64,000 bases of DNA, taken from assembly GCF_900168045.1 (NCBI RefSeq), contig NZ_FUYY01000006.1:62001-126000 (forward strand), written 5' to 3'. Source of the DNA: Salegentibacter holothuriorum (GTDB lineage: Bacteria > Bacteroidota > Bacteroidia > Flavobacteriales > Flavobacteriaceae). Positions 17,040 through 26,761 of the stretch are shown here, one piece after another. The position numbers were made by a program, and so were the translations under genes. The notes below the pieces were generated by a model. That model did no database searches. It worked only from the letters and a program-made list of their open reading frames with translations, and was not told where the DNA came from. Each line of letters opens with the position of its first letter. Position 1 is the stretch's first letter.

Positions 17040-18136
17040 AAACGATATCCTATTGAAAATTCTACAGCTTCAGCATTTGCATAATGTGATCTAACCGTTA
17101 GTGAAGCCCAAATATCTTCCGTGATCTTTCTTTGCAGACCAAGCCTGTTATATAGTTGATCTACAAAATGTTCGTAAGGATAATATGCATAATACCCCAA
17201 ATGCGTGATCACCGATAATTTATTGAAGTTTAGCTGATGCCCAACGAAAACTCCTACTCGTTTGGAATCTTCATCTCCGGTGGTATTTCCCGAAGGAAAA
17301 GCTACCGACTGGTAATAAATACGTTCTTCCATAGCTTTAGAAAAGAAAACTTCGGCTCCCCCCTGCAGTGTACTTTTATGATTTAGCACCTTATCAGCAT
17401 AAGCGGAAAAAGTTAAAAATGGATATTGCTTAGAACCAATAATCCCCATAGTATTTACACCACTTCTCAACACAAAATTAAAATGAATGGGTTCTGTGTA
17501 TTTTTCTCTCGTTCCCCCGGCAATATAATTCGGCAGATTTTGATGATCTAAAGCATAATTCAAGCCCAGGTTAAACGTAATGGTATTTGTACTTGAATTA
17601 GGAGATTTAAAATCGGCGTTAGAGTAATGAATCAAAGAAAGTCCCGTTTGAAAACCCAATCCCTGAAAAATATTTTCCTTTTTATAATTTGCCATTAGGT
17701 AGGTAGAGCTTAGCAGCCGCGAACCATAGGCATTATTTTTATAATTTTCATCAGGATGATAAGGATTGGAAGCATAAGCCAACCCCTGCCCAATTCTAAA
17801 CATCAAATTTCTTTTGAACAGGTAGAAATTCATATGAGCATATAATCCGTAGTTTTCACCTAAATTCGGATTTTTCATATCCTGATAGGTAAAAGACACT
17901 CCAACATCGGGGTAATTGTAGCGTTTTTCCCAATCTTCAAAACCGAAGCTTTTTTTATTCAAACCAAGAATAAGCCCGGTAGGGTGCCCGGTAATTAAAT
18001 GGGCAATATCAGGGCTATGTTCAGCTATGGTTCCGTAGAAATAACTAGCATCAAAGGAATAATAATTCTTCCCTAATTCCTGGGCCGAAAGATTATAAAT
18101 GCTAAAAAGAAAAATAAGGGCGGTAATTTTCTTCAT
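17036..18136 (-). CDS. acyloxyacyl hydrolase (PagL-like) outer-membrane protein
   Basis: The 366-aa product begins with a signal peptide (MKKITALIFLFSIYNLSAQE, cleaved after SAQ) and continues as alternating beta strands. The region HYSNADFKSPNSSTN resembles the active-site H-x-S-N...P-N motif of PagL-type lipid A 3-O-deacylases. This suggests an outer-membrane barrel that trims lipid A acyl chains. The ATG at 18136 is preferred over a TTG three codons upstream. It sits 24 bases after metF but has its own -7 box. Confidence 0.72.
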   Translation of the reverse strand: MKKITALIFLFSIYNLSAQELGKNYYSFDASYFYGTIAEHSPDIAHLITGHPTGLILGLNKKSFGFEDWEKRYNYPDVGVSFTYQDMKNPNLGENYGLYAHMNFYLFKRNLMFRIGQGLAYASNPYHPDENYKNNAYGSRLLSSTYLMANYKKENIFQGLGFQTGLSLIHYSNADFKSPNSSTNTITFNLGLNYALDHQNLPNYIAGGTREKYTEPIHFNFVLRSGVNTMGIIGSKQYPFLTFSAYADKVLNHKSTLQGGAEVFFSKAMEERIYYQSVAFPSGNTTGDEDSKRVGVFVGHQLNFNKLSVITHLGYYAYYPYEHFVDQLYNRLGLQRKITEDIWASLTVRSHYANAEAVEFSIGYRL

Positions 18137-18142
18137 TACCCG

Positions 18143-18150
18143 CAAATGTA
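18143..18150 (-). promoter_or_regulatory. -7 promoter box of the PagL-like gene (TACATTTG)
   Basis: TACATTTG on the minus strand, ending six bases before the ATG, gives an almost leaderless mRNA if used. It lies in the metF-PagL gap and argues that the last two genes can be expressed without the SAM-I switch. Confidence 0.45.
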
Positions 18151-18160
18151 GCCTAATATT

Positions 18161-19117
18161 TTAAAAAACAGCTTCTGCTATTTTTTGAATATTGCTACTT
18201 TTTCCCATCGAGTAGTAATGTAAAACCGGCACTCCGGCTTCTTTTAATTCCCGAGATTGCGTTATAGCCCATTCAATCCCCACTTTTCTTACCTCTTTAT
18301 TATCTTTACAAGCCTCAACCTCTGTTATCAACTCCTCGGGTAGATCTATACTAAATACCTGCGGTAATAATTGCAAGTGTTTTTTAACAGCAATAGGTTT
18401 GATACCGGGAATTATAGGAACATTTATCCCTGCTTCCCTGGCTTTATCTACAAATTCAAAATAAGCCTGGTTGTTAAAGAACATTTGAGTAACCACATAA
18501 TCGGCACCGGCATCTACTTTTGCTTTAAGCCACTTTAAATCGGTAGTGAGAGAAGGAGATTCCAAATGTTTTTCCGGGTATCCTGCTACACCCACACAGA
18601 AATCTGCATTATTATCAGATTCTATGACCTCGTTAAGGTATTTACCTGCCCCCAGATTTTTAATTTGGCTAACCAGGTCGCTGGCATAACAATTTCCTCC
18701 ATCAGTAGGTTCAAAATACCGCTGATGCTTCATGGCATCACCACGTAAGGCCATTACATTATCTATACCCAAATAGTGACAATCTACCAGCAAATACTCG
18801 GTCTCCTCTCGGGTAAAGCCGCCACAAAGTACATGAGGAATAGTATCTACATGGTACTTTTGCTTTATTGCGGCGCATATACCCACCGTTCCAGGACGCA
18901 TACGTGTTATTTTTCTTTCCAGTAAGCCGTTATTTTTCTTAATATACAAATGCTCTTCCCTGGAGGTAGTAACATCTATAAACGGCGGATTAAACTCCAT
19001 TAATGGATCTATGTTATCGTATAGATCCTGAATATTTTTTCCTTTTTGTGGAGGCACAATTTCAAAAGAAAACAAGGTTTCCCCTTTGGCTTTTTTTATA
19101 TGTTCGGTAATCTTCAT
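18161..19117 (-). CDS. metF: 5,10-methylenetetrahydrofolate reductase
   Basis: MetF makes 5-methyl-THF, the methyl donor of MetH. The 318-aa TIM-barrel flavoprotein has FSFEIVPPQKG (with the catalytic Glu), TPxxxDVTTS-like FIDVTTS, NVMALRGD and VTQMFFNNQAYFEF. It lies 15 bases after the metH second half, in the SAM-I controlled operon. Confidence 0.95.
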   Translation of the reverse strand: MKITEHIKKAKGETLFSFEIVPPQKGKNIQDLYDNIDPLMEFNPPFIDVTTSREEHLYIKKNNGLLERKITRMRPGTVGICAAIKQKYHVDTIPHVLCGGFTREETEYLLVDCHYLGIDNVMALRGDAMKHQRYFEPTDGGNCYASDLVSQIKNLGAGKYLNEVIESDNNADFCVGVAGYPEKHLESPSLTTDLKWLKAKVDAGADYVVTQMFFNNQAYFEFVDKAREAGINVPIIPGIKPIAVKKHLQLLPQVFSIDLPEELITEVEACKDNKEVRKVGIEWAITQSRELKEAGVPVLHYYSMGKSSNIQKIAEAVF

Positions 19118-19132
19118 GGTATCACTATTGTT

Positions 19133-22100
19133 TTAATCTGCAATATTTGGGTTTAGCCATTTTTCGGCTTTTTTCAACGGAATCCCCTTTCTTTCGGCAA
19201 AATCTTTCACCTGGTCGTCCTTAATTTTCCCCAGGCCAAAATAACGTGCTTCGGGATTGGCAAAATAATATCCGCTTACGCTCGCTGCCGGCCACATCGC
19301 CAAACTTTCGGTTAGTTCAACTCCTATTCGTTTTTTAACCTTTAAAACTTCCCAAATACTTAATTTTTCTAAATGGTCTGGACAGGCAGGATAACCGGGC
19401 GCAGGCCTAATTCCTTTATAAGTTTCTTTTATTAATTCTTCGTTGCTTAAATTTTCTTCAGGCTCATAGCCCCAGTCTTCGCGTCTTATTTTTTTATGTA
19501 AATATTCTGCAAAAGCTTCGGCCAGCCTATCGGCCAGCGCTTTGATCATAATCGAGTTATAATCGTCAAAATCTTCTTCAAACTTTTTAGCAAGTTCTGC
19601 AGTTCCAAAACCGGTAGTCACACAAAAACAGCCTATATAATCTTGGATTCCAGTTTCCTTAGGTGCAATAAAATCAGAAAGCGCAAAATTTGGCTTTCCC
19701 CCGTATTTCTTTAGTTGTTGCCTAAGTGTTCTAAAAAGAATCTTTTTTTCTTCGGAATTGTCCTGATAACGAACCTCTATATCATCGCTATTAATGGTGT
19801 TAGCCGGAAACAATCCGTAAACGGCTTTTGCTTTTAGTAATTTCTCATCCAAAACTCTTTTCAGCAAAACTTTAGCATCCTCAAACAGTAAAGTAGCCTG
19901 CTCTCCTACAACTTTATCTTCTAAAATATCTGGATAACGTCCATGCAAATCCCAACTTCTAAAAAATGGACTCCAATCTATATAAGCTTCAAGTTCTTTT
20001 AGATCGAAATTATCTATTTGCTGAATTCCCGGCTTGTTGGGTTCGATTATTTTTGTGTTTTCCCAATCTATACTGTATTTGTTATCCCTTGCATCTTCTA
20101 TAGATAAGAAAGATTTTACTTTGCTTCTTTTCTTAAAATTAAGCCTGAATTTATCATATTCGGCTTTAAGATCGCTCATATATTTTATTCGGGTTTCTTC
20201 TTTTAAAAGATCGCCAATTACTGTCACCGCTCGTGATGCATCGTTAACATGAGCAACCGCATTTTTATACTGTGGATCTATTTTTACAGCGGTATGCGCT
20301 TTAGAGGTAGTGGCGCCACCAATAAGTAAAGGCACATCAAAATTTTGCCGCTGCATTTCTTTGGCTAAAAAAACCATCTCGTCTAGAGAAGGGGTAATTA
20401 AGCCACTTAAGCCAATAGCGTCCACACCTTCGGCCTTTGCAGTTTCTATAATTTTTTCTGGGGGAACCATCACGCCCAGGTCTATAATTTCATAATTATT
20501 ACAACCCAATACTACGCTTACAATATTTTTTCCAATATCATGAACATCTCCTTTTACCGTAGCCATAAGAACTTTTCCAGCCCCCCCCGCCCCCGATGGG
20601 GGAGCTTTTTTAAGCGTACGCAAAATTTTATCCAGTACGTGGTCTAAATTGGTAAGCACTTCTTCATTAGTAAACCTAATTACCCGAAACTCGTGCTCCT
20701 TTAACCAGGCTGTTATTTCCTCGTCACTTTTTTTATTTTCGGGTAATTGATGAATTAAACCATCAACTTCCACTACAAGTTTCTTTTTAAGACAAACAAA
20801 ATCGGCTATATAACTGCCAATAATATGCTGCCTCCTAAATTTAAAACCTTCAAGTTGCTTATCCTTTAAGGAATCCCAAAGCAAAGTTTCAGCTTCAGTT
20901 GGCTGGTTATATCGATTCTTTTGAGCAAATTCTTTCATTAAACCGTAGAGTGCCGGTTCAGCCGTTTGCCAGTAGCGCTCCCCCTTTGGAGGTTGGGGGG
21001 CTTCTTTTGCGGCTTCAATATATGGAAGAAGGTAAGCCACTGCCTTTTTCATTACCCTGGCAGATTTCACCACCTGTGGCAGAAACATTTTTCCGCTTCC
21101 AAATAGATCACCCACCACGTTCATTCCAATCATTAAATGACCTTCTATCACTTCAATAGGTTTACTTGCTTCCTGGCGGGCTTGCTCTATATCCTCAAGA
21201 ATATAAGCGTCTATACCCTTTACTAGCGCATGGGTTATTCTATCCTGAAGAGGGTTTTCTCTCCAGGATAGATCTAATTTGCTTTCCTTTTTGGAGCCCA
21301 CTACAGTTTCGGCAAATTCAAGCAAGCGTTCTGTAGCATCTTCTTTTCTATCAAGAATTACGTCTTCTACATGTTCTAAAAGATCCTTGGGGATATTATC
21401 GTAAACTTCCAAAAGGGCAGGGTTTACAATACCGATATTCATTCCTGCTTTAATTGCATAATACAAAAACACCGAATGCATGGCTTCCCGTACCGGATTA
21501 TTTCCGCGGAAAGAAAACGAAACATTACTTACTCCTCCACTCACACTACAATGCGGTAGATTTTCTTTTACCCATCGGGTTCCTTCAATAAAGTCTATAG
21601 CATTTCTCTTATGCTCATCCATCCCGGTTCCTACCGGAAATATATTCAGGTCAAAAATGATATCTTCCGGCGGAAGTTTCACTTCATTCACCAAAATATC
21701 ATAAGAACGCTTTGCAATTTCAATTCGGCGTTCATAATTATCGGCCTGTCCAACTTCATCAAAAGCCATTACAATTACTGCCGCGCCATAGCGTTTAATT
21801 TTTTTGGCATGTTCAATAAACTCTGCTTCCCCTTCTTTTAGGCTAATAGAATTCACCACACATTTTCCCTGCACTACCTGTAAACCGGCTTCAATAATTT
21901 CCCATTTAGAACTATCTATCATAATAGGAACGCGGGCAATATCGGGTTCGGCTACAATAAGGTTCAGGAATTTCACCATAGCTTCTTTCCCTTCAATAAG
22001 ACCATCGTCCATATTAATGTCGATAATCTGTGCACCACCGTCTACCTGGTCTCTGGCTACTTCCAGCGCCTCTTCAAATTTCTCTTCTTTTATTAAACGT

Positions 22101-22273
22101 AGAAATCTTTTAGAACCGGCAACATTGGTACGCTCCCCAACATTTACAAAATTACTCTCGGGCGTTATTATTAAAGGTTCCAACCCAGATAGTTTTAAGG
22201 GCCTTACCTCTTTTTGCTGTGTACTCGTAGAAAATTCTTCCTGACCTTCTTCTTTATTTTCAGATACTATCAT
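19133..22273 (-). CDS. metH: methionine synthase, pterin/cobalamin/AdoMet part, with DUF559 insertion
   Basis: This is the C-terminal half of cobalamin-dependent methionine synthase as a separate protein: pterin-binding domain (about 30-300), cap (about 340-423), cobalamin domain with GDVHDIGKN (His578 ligates cobalt) and the AdoMet reactivation domain (about 730-1046; [12 protein letters not shown]). Residues 425-565 do not belong to MetH: they hold a DUF559/Vsr-like PD-(D/E)xK nuclease domain framed by proline/glycine-rich ends encoded by palindromic repeats. Without them the length, about 905 aa, is normal. The frame is intact, so the enzyme may tolerate the insert at the cap-cobalamin linker. 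Confidence 0.93.
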   Translation of the reverse strand: MIVSENKEEGQEEFSTSTQQKEVRPLKLSGLEPLIITPESNFVNVGERTNVAGSKRFLRLIKEEKFEEALEVARDQVDGGAQIIDINMDDGLIEGKEAMVKFLNLIVAEPDIARVPIMIDSSKWEIIEAGLQVVQGKCVVNSISLKEGEAEFIEHAKKIKRYGAAVIVMAFDEVGQADNYERRIEIAKRSYDILVNEVKLPPEDIIFDLNIFPVGTGMDEHKRNAIDFIEGTRWVKENLPHCSVSGGVSNVSFSFRGNNPVREAMHSVFLYYAIKAGMNIGIVNPALLEVYDNIPKDLLEHVEDVILDRKEDATERLLEFAETVVGSKKESKLDLSWRENPLQDRITHALVKGIDAYILEDIEQARQEASKPIEVIEGHLMIGMNVVGDLFGSGKMFLPQVVKSARVMKKAVAYLLPYIEAAKEAPQPPKGERYWQTAEPALYGLMKEFAQKNRYNQPTEAETLLWDSLKDKQLEGFKFRRQHIIGSYIADFVCLKKKLVVEVDGLIHQLPENKKSDEEITAWLKEHEFRVIRFTNEEVLTNLDHVLDKILRTLKKAPPSGAGGAGKVLMATVKGDVHDIGKNIVSVVLGCNNYEIIDLGVMVPPEKIIETAKAEGVDAIGLSGLITPSLDEMVFLAKEMQRQNFDVPLLIGGATTSKAHTAVKIDPQYKNAVAHVNDASRAVTVIGDLLKEETRIKYMSDLKAEYDKFRLNFKKRSKVKSFLSIEDARDNKYSIDWENTKIIEPNKPGIQQIDNFDLKELEAYIDWSPFFRSWDLHGRYPDILEDKVVGEQATLLFEDAKVLLKRVLDEKLLKAKAVYGLFPANTINSDDIEVRYQDNSEEKKILFRTLRQQLKKYGGKPNFALSDFIAPKETGIQDYIGCFCVTTGFGTAELAKKFEEDFDDYNSIMIKALADRLAEAFAEYLHKKIRREDWGYEPEENLSNEELIKETYKGIRPAPGYPACPDHLEKLSIWEVLKVKKRIGVELTESLAMWPAASVSGYYFANPEARYFGLGKIKDDQVKDFAERKGIPLKKAEKWLNPNIAD
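20579..21001 (-). mobile_element. DUF559 nuclease domain insertion inside metH, flanked by palindromic repeats
   Basis: The 423-base insert is in frame. Its 5' end encodes APQPPKGE (GCCCCCCAACCTCCAAAGGG) and its 3' end [11 protein letters not shown] (CCCCCATCGGGGGCGGGGGG), both C/G palindromes of the family found elsewhere in this window. Between them lies a DUF559 domain: [47 protein letters not shown] (acidic residues D491, E502, D504 as candidate metal ligands) and [11 protein letters not shown]. Such domains occur as stand-alone 'endonuclease domain-containing' proteins. No intein splice residues are present, so the domain stays in the protein. Confidence 0.85.
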
Positions 22274-23286
22274 AATACAGTAGAAAACTTAGGTTTCACT
22301 ATTTTTCGCGGCTTATAATCTTTAGTAATATCAGCAATAGCTTTTATATGTTTGGGGGTGGTTCCGCAACAGCCACCCAAAATATTCACTAGTCCTTTTT
22401 CTAAATATTCTTTGATCTCGCCAGCCATTTCTTCCGCATCCTGGTCATATTCTCCAAAAGCATTTGGCAAGCCGGCATTAGGATAGGCAGAAACCCCTGA
22501 ACTCGCAAAACGATTTAAAACTTCCAGATGCGGAGTGAGTTGTTTAGCGCCTAAAGCACAGTTAAAACCAATACTTAACAATGGAATATGTGATACAGAA
22601 ATAAGAAAAGCTTCAGCGGTTTGCCCAGATAAGGTACGCCCGGAAGCATCGGTAATTGTACCGCTAACCATCACCGGGATATCCAGAGATAATTCTTCTT
22701 TAAGTTCATCTATGGCAAAAAGGGCGGCCTTAGCATTTAAAGTATCAAAAACGGTTTCTAATAAAAGAATATCCACGCCTCCTTTTATTAAAGCTTTGGC
22801 TTGTTGTCTATACGCCAGGCGCAATTCCTCAAAGGAAATTGCTCTAAAGCCAGGGTCATTAACATCTGGGCTCATACTGGCTGTTTTATTGGTAGGTCCC
22901 ATAGCTCCCGCTACAAAACGAGGCTTTTCAGGGTTTTTCTGCGTTAACTCTACAGCCACTTCTTTGGCAATTCTGGCCGACTCATAATTGAGTTCATCCA
23001 CCAGCTCCTCCATCTCATAATCGGCCATAGCAATAGTGGTTGCAGAAAAGGTGTTTGTTTCTACAATATCTGCACCGGCCTCAAAATATTTACGGTGAAT
23101 TGTGGCAATTGCCTTAGGTTGGGTGATAGATAGCAAATCGTTATTTCCCTGTACGGAAACAGGCCAATCGGCAAAACGTTTTCCACGGAAATCTTCTTCA
23201 GAGAATTTATATTCCTGAAGCATTGTACCCATGGCACCGTCTAAAACAAGTATGTTTTTTTGAAGTTGTTCTTCTAATTCTGACAT
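22270..23286 (-). CDS. metH: methionine synthase, homocysteine-binding part
   Basis: The 338-aa protein is the N-terminal homocysteine S-methyltransferase domain of MetH encoded as its own gene: [36 protein letters not shown] (zinc Cys) and [12 protein letters not shown] (zinc Cys pair). It overlaps the second metH gene by four bases (ATGA). A split MetH is common in Bacteroidota. Expression is headed by a SAM-I riboswitch. Confidence 0.95.
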   Translation of the reverse strand: MSELEEQLQKNILVLDGAMGTMLQEYKFSEEDFRGKRFADWPVSVQGNNDLLSITQPKAIATIHRKYFEAGADIVETNTFSATTIAMADYEMEELVDELNYESARIAKEVAVELTQKNPEKPRFVAGAMGPTNKTASMSPDVNDPGFRAISFEELRLAYRQQAKALIKGGVDILLLETVFDTLNAKAALFAIDELKEELSLDIPVMVSGTITDASGRTLSGQTAEAFLISVSHIPLLSIGFNCALGAKQLTPHLEVLNRFASSGVSAYPNAGLPNAFGEYDQDAEEMAGEIKEYLEKGLVNILGGCCGTTPKHIKAIADITKDYKPRKIVKPKFSTVL

Positions 23287-23340
23287 ATAATTTTATCTAA
23301 AATCACTATCAAAAAAAGAAGCGGGAAAGAATTCTTTTCT

Positions 23341-23445
23341 GTTATCTATCTGCGTACAGTACGGAGTAGAATGTAGCACCTTCTCCCATTACAGGAGGGT
23401 TGCCAAGGTGTCTTCGGGTCTAATCCCTCAACCTTTCTTGATAAC
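23341..23445 (-). ncRNA. SAM-I (S-box) riboswitch before metH
   Basis: The closing helix GTTATC/GATAAC (23440-23445 with 23341-23346) encloses the S-box core: AAGAAAGGTTGAGGGA, TTAGACCCGAAGACACCT, TGGCAACC, then a P3 stem CCTCCTGTAATGGGAG and GAAGGTGCTACATTCTACTCC. These are the conserved blocks of SAM-I. It lies about 55 bases before metH, matching feedback by SAM. A weak downstream hairpin (AGAAAAGAA with TTCTTTTTT) could be the terminator form. Confidence 0.93.
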
Positions 23446-23473
23446 GATATTACAAACAATGAACTTGAACCAA

Positions 23474-23503
23474 CAAATATACGATACAGCCTATTAAACA
23501 CAA
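23474..23503 (-). promoter_or_regulatory. promoter of the SAM-I/metH operon
   Basis: TTG (23501-23503) and TATATTTG (23474-23481) are exactly 19 bases apart on the minus strand. The start of transcription would lie about 25 bases before the riboswitch. Confidence 0.75.
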
Positions 23504-23655
23504 GGCCTCAAGACTATTTTTATTAAAAATCTACTTAAATCGTTTTTTTAAAGCTTTTTTCTAAAAAAATTGAATAAAAAAAGCGTTAAAAACGAATACC
23601 TGCTCTTAAAGAAGTCTCAGTTTTTAAAAAACCAAATTGAGATAAAATAAAGAAA

Positions 23656-23706
23656 TCCCGAACTTTTGAATATTACTAAAAATAATCATATTCAAATAAT
23701 CCGGGA
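23656..23706 (-). terminator. putative hairpin after the OsmC gene
   Basis: TCCCG/CGGGA and an inner TTTGAATAT/ATATTCAAA can fold into a long imperfect hairpin, followed on the minus strand by TTTCTTTATTTTATC. It lies between osmC and the metH promoter. The rest of 23504-23840 has no gene. Confidence 0.4.
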
Positions 23707-23840
23707 ATATCTATAGGTTCTCTTTTATACTATACCGAGACCATATCTTTAAATTAAAACTGCCAGTCTTGTTATAAAACTCTTTCAGACAGGTAAAGTC
23801 AACGCAAACAAACACGGTCTCCACAGACAGGATTGAGGTG

Positions 23841-24263
23841 TTAGTTAATCAACTCGCCATTTAAAGTGATAGCGTAATTAATCTCGGCTGCTTTCTCCAG
23901 CATTTTAGATACCGAACAATATTTATCCATAGAAAGGTCTACTGCACGTTTGGCCTTTGCTACAGGTAAATCTCCTTTAAGAAGAAAATTAAGCTGAATT
24001 TTCTTAAAAACATTAGGTATGGCTCCATCTTCTCTAAAGCCTTCTACCTCAACCTGAAGGTCTTCTAATTCTATATGTTGTTTTTTTAAGATCATTACAA
24101 TATCTATACTGCTACATCCGGCAATGGCGCGAAGCAGCAAATCCATAGGGCTGGCACCTTTTGGCTCGGCATCGGTTTTATTATCTAAATGAACAATGTC
24201 TCCTCGCTCATTTACAGTTTCAAAATGATAATCTTTATTAAGTCTTTTAAGGCTAATTTTCAT
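23841..24263 (-). CDS. OsmC family protein
   Basis: The 140-aa protein has the OsmC/YhfA fold: a central GASPMDLLLRAIAGCSSIDI helix with the reactive Cys, and a second conserved Cys in DLSMDKYCSVSKML. OsmC relatives reduce organic hydroperoxides with thiols; YhfA-like members such as this (KGASPMDLLL) have less clear roles. It stands alone with its own promoter box. Confidence 0.88.
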   Translation of the reverse strand: MKISLKRLNKDYHFETVNERGDIVHLDNKTDAEPKGASPMDLLLRAIAGCSSIDIVMILKKQHIELEDLQVEVEGFREDGAIPNVFKKIQLNFLLKGDLPVAKAKRAVDLSMDKYCSVSKMLEKAAEINYAITLNGELIN

Positions 24264-24279
24264 AATATTTTGTTTTAAA

Positions 24280-24287
24280 CAAATTTA
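24280..24287 (-). promoter_or_regulatory. -7 promoter box of the OsmC gene (TAAATTTG)
   Basis: TAAATTTG on the minus strand, 16 bases before the osmC ATG. No TTG at the proper distance was found. Confidence 0.4.
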
Positions 24288-24489
24288 GTCAAAGCATACT
24301 AAAAAACCTCACCGTTCTTTAGCTTATAACATATTAGGGTTTTCCGTAAATGATAGTAGCAAATTTTTAATAGATTTACAGGAAGTTATACTTAAAACTG
24401 ACTTTATTCCGGTTATCCATTATGATGCAATTGGGAATAGTAGGGGTATAAGGGGTTGTAGGCAATACTAAACAAAATCCGAGTACATA

Positions 24490-26577
24490 ATGAAATTTAA
24501 AAAACTCCACATAAAAAACTTTAAGGCGATTGAATTAGTGAAAATGGAATCCCTTGGAGATTTAGTTCTTATAGCAGGTCAAAATGGAGTAGGAAAATCT
24601 TGCATATTTGATTGTATTAGATTGTTTAAGTCTAACTATGGGAGTTACAATCAAAATGAGGTAAACAACTTTTATAATGAATTCCAAGTTAAAATTGGAA
24701 ATAATTTCAATTTAGATAAACTTTTCAGAGATAATAAAAATCCTATTGAGATAGAGGCGACAATAGAATTGTCAAAAACTGAAATTGATTATTTAAAAAA
24801 TAATGGTGAAAAATTGCTTGAGAAATTACTATGGAGATTATATACCAAAAATCCAAACTTTGATCCAGCAATGGACGATTTATCAAATTCTGCAGCTTCA
24901 AACCAAAGGATGTATGGTCAGACGGTTCAAACAGAAACCAAAAAGTATATGGTTGAATTTGAAAGATTAGTACAGCAAAATGAATTCGAAGGTAGAGTTG
25001 AAATTTATTCGGATAATTCTTTAAAAGTAAAGCCAAACATCTTATTAGAATTGTTATTTCATACTTTCAGTCCAGATGAGCTTGGAATAATCGATTATCA
25101 TGGTGCACATAGAAGCTACCAAAAAGAACATTTGCAAAACTTGAATCTAAACTTTAGCAATTCAAAAGAAAATTATCAAAATCATGCTTTATACAACTAC
25201 ACCAATAAATATAACAACGTAAAGACAGAAATGGCTTCTAGCTATGTCAAAGCTCTAATCGCCAAAGAAAGCGGAGCAACAGACCAAGCGTTGTCTGATT
25301 TGAACAATTCATTAAGTTCATTATTTTCAAAGTTTTTTCCTGGTAAAAGCTTCAACGGAATGGTACCAAATTCAAATGGCACATTAGAATTTCCGGTTAA
25401 AATTAAAACTGGAGAAAAGCATGATATTGCTGACTTGAGTTCAGGTGAGAAAGAAATATTATTTGGATACCTTAGACTTAGAAATCAAGCCCCTAGAAAT
25501 TCTGTAATTCTTATAGACGAACCAGAATTGCACTTAAATCCGAAAATAGCCAAAAAACTACCAGAATTTTATTATGAAACGATAGGCAAGCAATTAAATA
25601 ATCAAATATGGTTGGTTACCCATTCGGATGCGATTTTAAAAGAGGTAGCTGGAAATAATGAATATAGTATTTTCCATATGTCAGAATCCTTAAATGATGG
25701 TAATAATCAAGTTCACAAAATCTCCCTAGAAAATGAAGCTGAGGCAGCTTTAATTGATTTAATTGGCGAATTTTCTGCTTATGACCAAAGAAACAAGATT
25801 GTAATTTTTGAAGGTGAAGATTCAGAATTTGATAAAACAATAACTAATATACTTTTTCCAGAGTTCGAAAACAGCACAAATTCAATTTCTGCTGGTAGCA
25901 GATCAAATGTTGCTAATTTGCAAAAAGTATTAAAAACAGCATCTGACGAAGGACTAATTTCTAAAAAGTTTGTTTCCATTGTCGATAAGGATTCAAATAA
26001 AGTTATAAATGACCTAGAAACAATGAATTTTTCGTGGAATGCATATCATATTGAGAACTACCTTTTGAACGAAACTTTTATAAAAAAGGTTTTGGATGAT
26101 CTTCATATAAATAATGAAGAGTTTGATAGTGAAGTAAAAATTCTAGAAGCCTTAAAAGAATGCGCGAAGGAAACTTTGCCATTCCACATTCAACATGAAT
26201 TGAATCAATTTGTATCCTCCGAATTAAACAGCTCTATTACTACAAAGATTGATGCTTCTAACGTATTGAACAAAGAATATTTTAAAGTCGTAGAAAGGAC
26301 AATTTCAGAAATAGAAACAAAGAAAATTAATTCATTAAGTCAAAAAGAACTTAAAAAGAAAGAGATATTTATAGCTAATAAATTCAAGCAATCTTTGAAG
26401 GATGATTCTTGGAAACTTATATTCAATGGTAGAAATATTCTAAACTGTTTTACCAAAAAAATCAAAGTAATACGATACGAACTATTTCGAAACTTGATCA
26501 TATCAAAAATGAAAGACGAAAATTTTCAACCTAATGGAATGAAAGAAATAATTGACAAAATATTAGCTATAGAGTAA
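24490..26577 (+). CDS. AAA ATPase-DUF4435 fusion, PARIS-like/OLD-like defence candidate
   Basis: This 695-aa protein has an SMC-like ATPase: Walker A GQNGVGKS (residues 30-37), signature LSSGEKEIL (about 316), Walker B ILIDEPELHL (about 340) and an H-loop THSDAIL (377). The C-terminal half is TOPRIM-like with IVIFEGEDSEFD (about 437), VDKDSNK (498) and a YHIENYLL motif typical of DUF4435. An AAA ATPase joined to DUF4435 is the make-up of PARIS anti-phage systems (AriA+AriB), which also exist fused in one chain. The gene stands alone, is visibly more A/T-rich than its neighbours, and abuts palindromic repeats, suggesting transfer. An ordinary OLD nuclease is the alternative. Confidence 0.6.
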   Translation: MKFKKLHIKNFKAIELVKMESLGDLVLIAGQNGVGKSCIFDCIRLFKSNYGSYNQNEVNNFYNEFQVKIGNNFNLDKLFRDNKNPIEIEATIELSKTEIDYLKNNGEKLLEKLLWRLYTKNPNFDPAMDDLSNSAASNQRMYGQTVQTETKKYMVEFERLVQQNEFEGRVEIYSDNSLKVKPNILLELLFHTFSPDELGIIDYHGAHRSYQKEHLQNLNLNFSNSKENYQNHALYNYTNKYNNVKTEMASSYVKALIAKESGATDQALSDLNNSLSSLFSKFFPGKSFNGMVPNSNGTLEFPVKIKTGEKHDIADLSSGEKEILFGYLRLRNQAPRNSVILIDEPELHLNPKIAKKLPEFYYETIGKQLNNQIWLVTHSDAILKEVAGNNEYSIFHMSESLNDGNNQVHKISLENEAEAALIDLIGEFSAYDQRNKIVIFEGEDSEFDKTITNILFPEFENSTNSISAGSRSNVANLQKVLKTASDEGLISKKFVSIVDKDSNKVINDLETMNFSWNAYHIENYLLNETFIKKVLDDLHINNEEFDSEVKILEALKECAKETLPFHIQHELNQFVSSELNSSITTKIDASNVLNKEYFKVVERTISEIETKKINSLSQKELKKKEIFIANKFKQSLKDDSWKLIFNGRNILNCFTKKIKVIRYELFRNLIISKMKDENFQPNGMKEIIDKILAIE

Positions 26578-26682
26578 TAGTACTGGCCAAAACAACGGTT
26601 AATCGCCAATAGCCGGAGCCGCTAGAAAGAAAATAATTAATTTGACTAAAAAAAGCCTTCAACCACCACGGCCTATCGGCCA

Positions 26683-26703
26683 CCCCTCCTTTTAAAGGAG
26701 GGG
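26683..26703. repeat. C/G-rich palindrome
   Basis: CCCCTCCTTT pairs with AAAGGAGGGG around one base. It forms an inward-facing pair with the repeat at 26737-26760, between the defence-like gene and the ferredoxin reductase gene. Confidence 0.7.
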
Positions 26704-26736
26704 AGCTAATAAGCTTTAAAAAACATTCATTTTATT

Positions 26737-26760
26737 CCCCCTTTGGGGGTTAGGGGGCTT
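26737..26760 (-). repeat. C/G-rich palindromic repeat after the FNR gene
   Basis: On the minus strand GCCCCCTAACCCCCAAAGGG; it starts directly after the stop codon of the reductase gene. Same family as the copies at gldA, cobA and metH. Confidence 0.8.
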
Positions 26761-26761
26761 C

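Noticed and set aside
20579-21001. Intein in MetH
   Set aside because: The insert has no Cys/Ser at its first position, no His-Asn at its end and no Hint-domain motifs, and sits in a linker rather than an active site.
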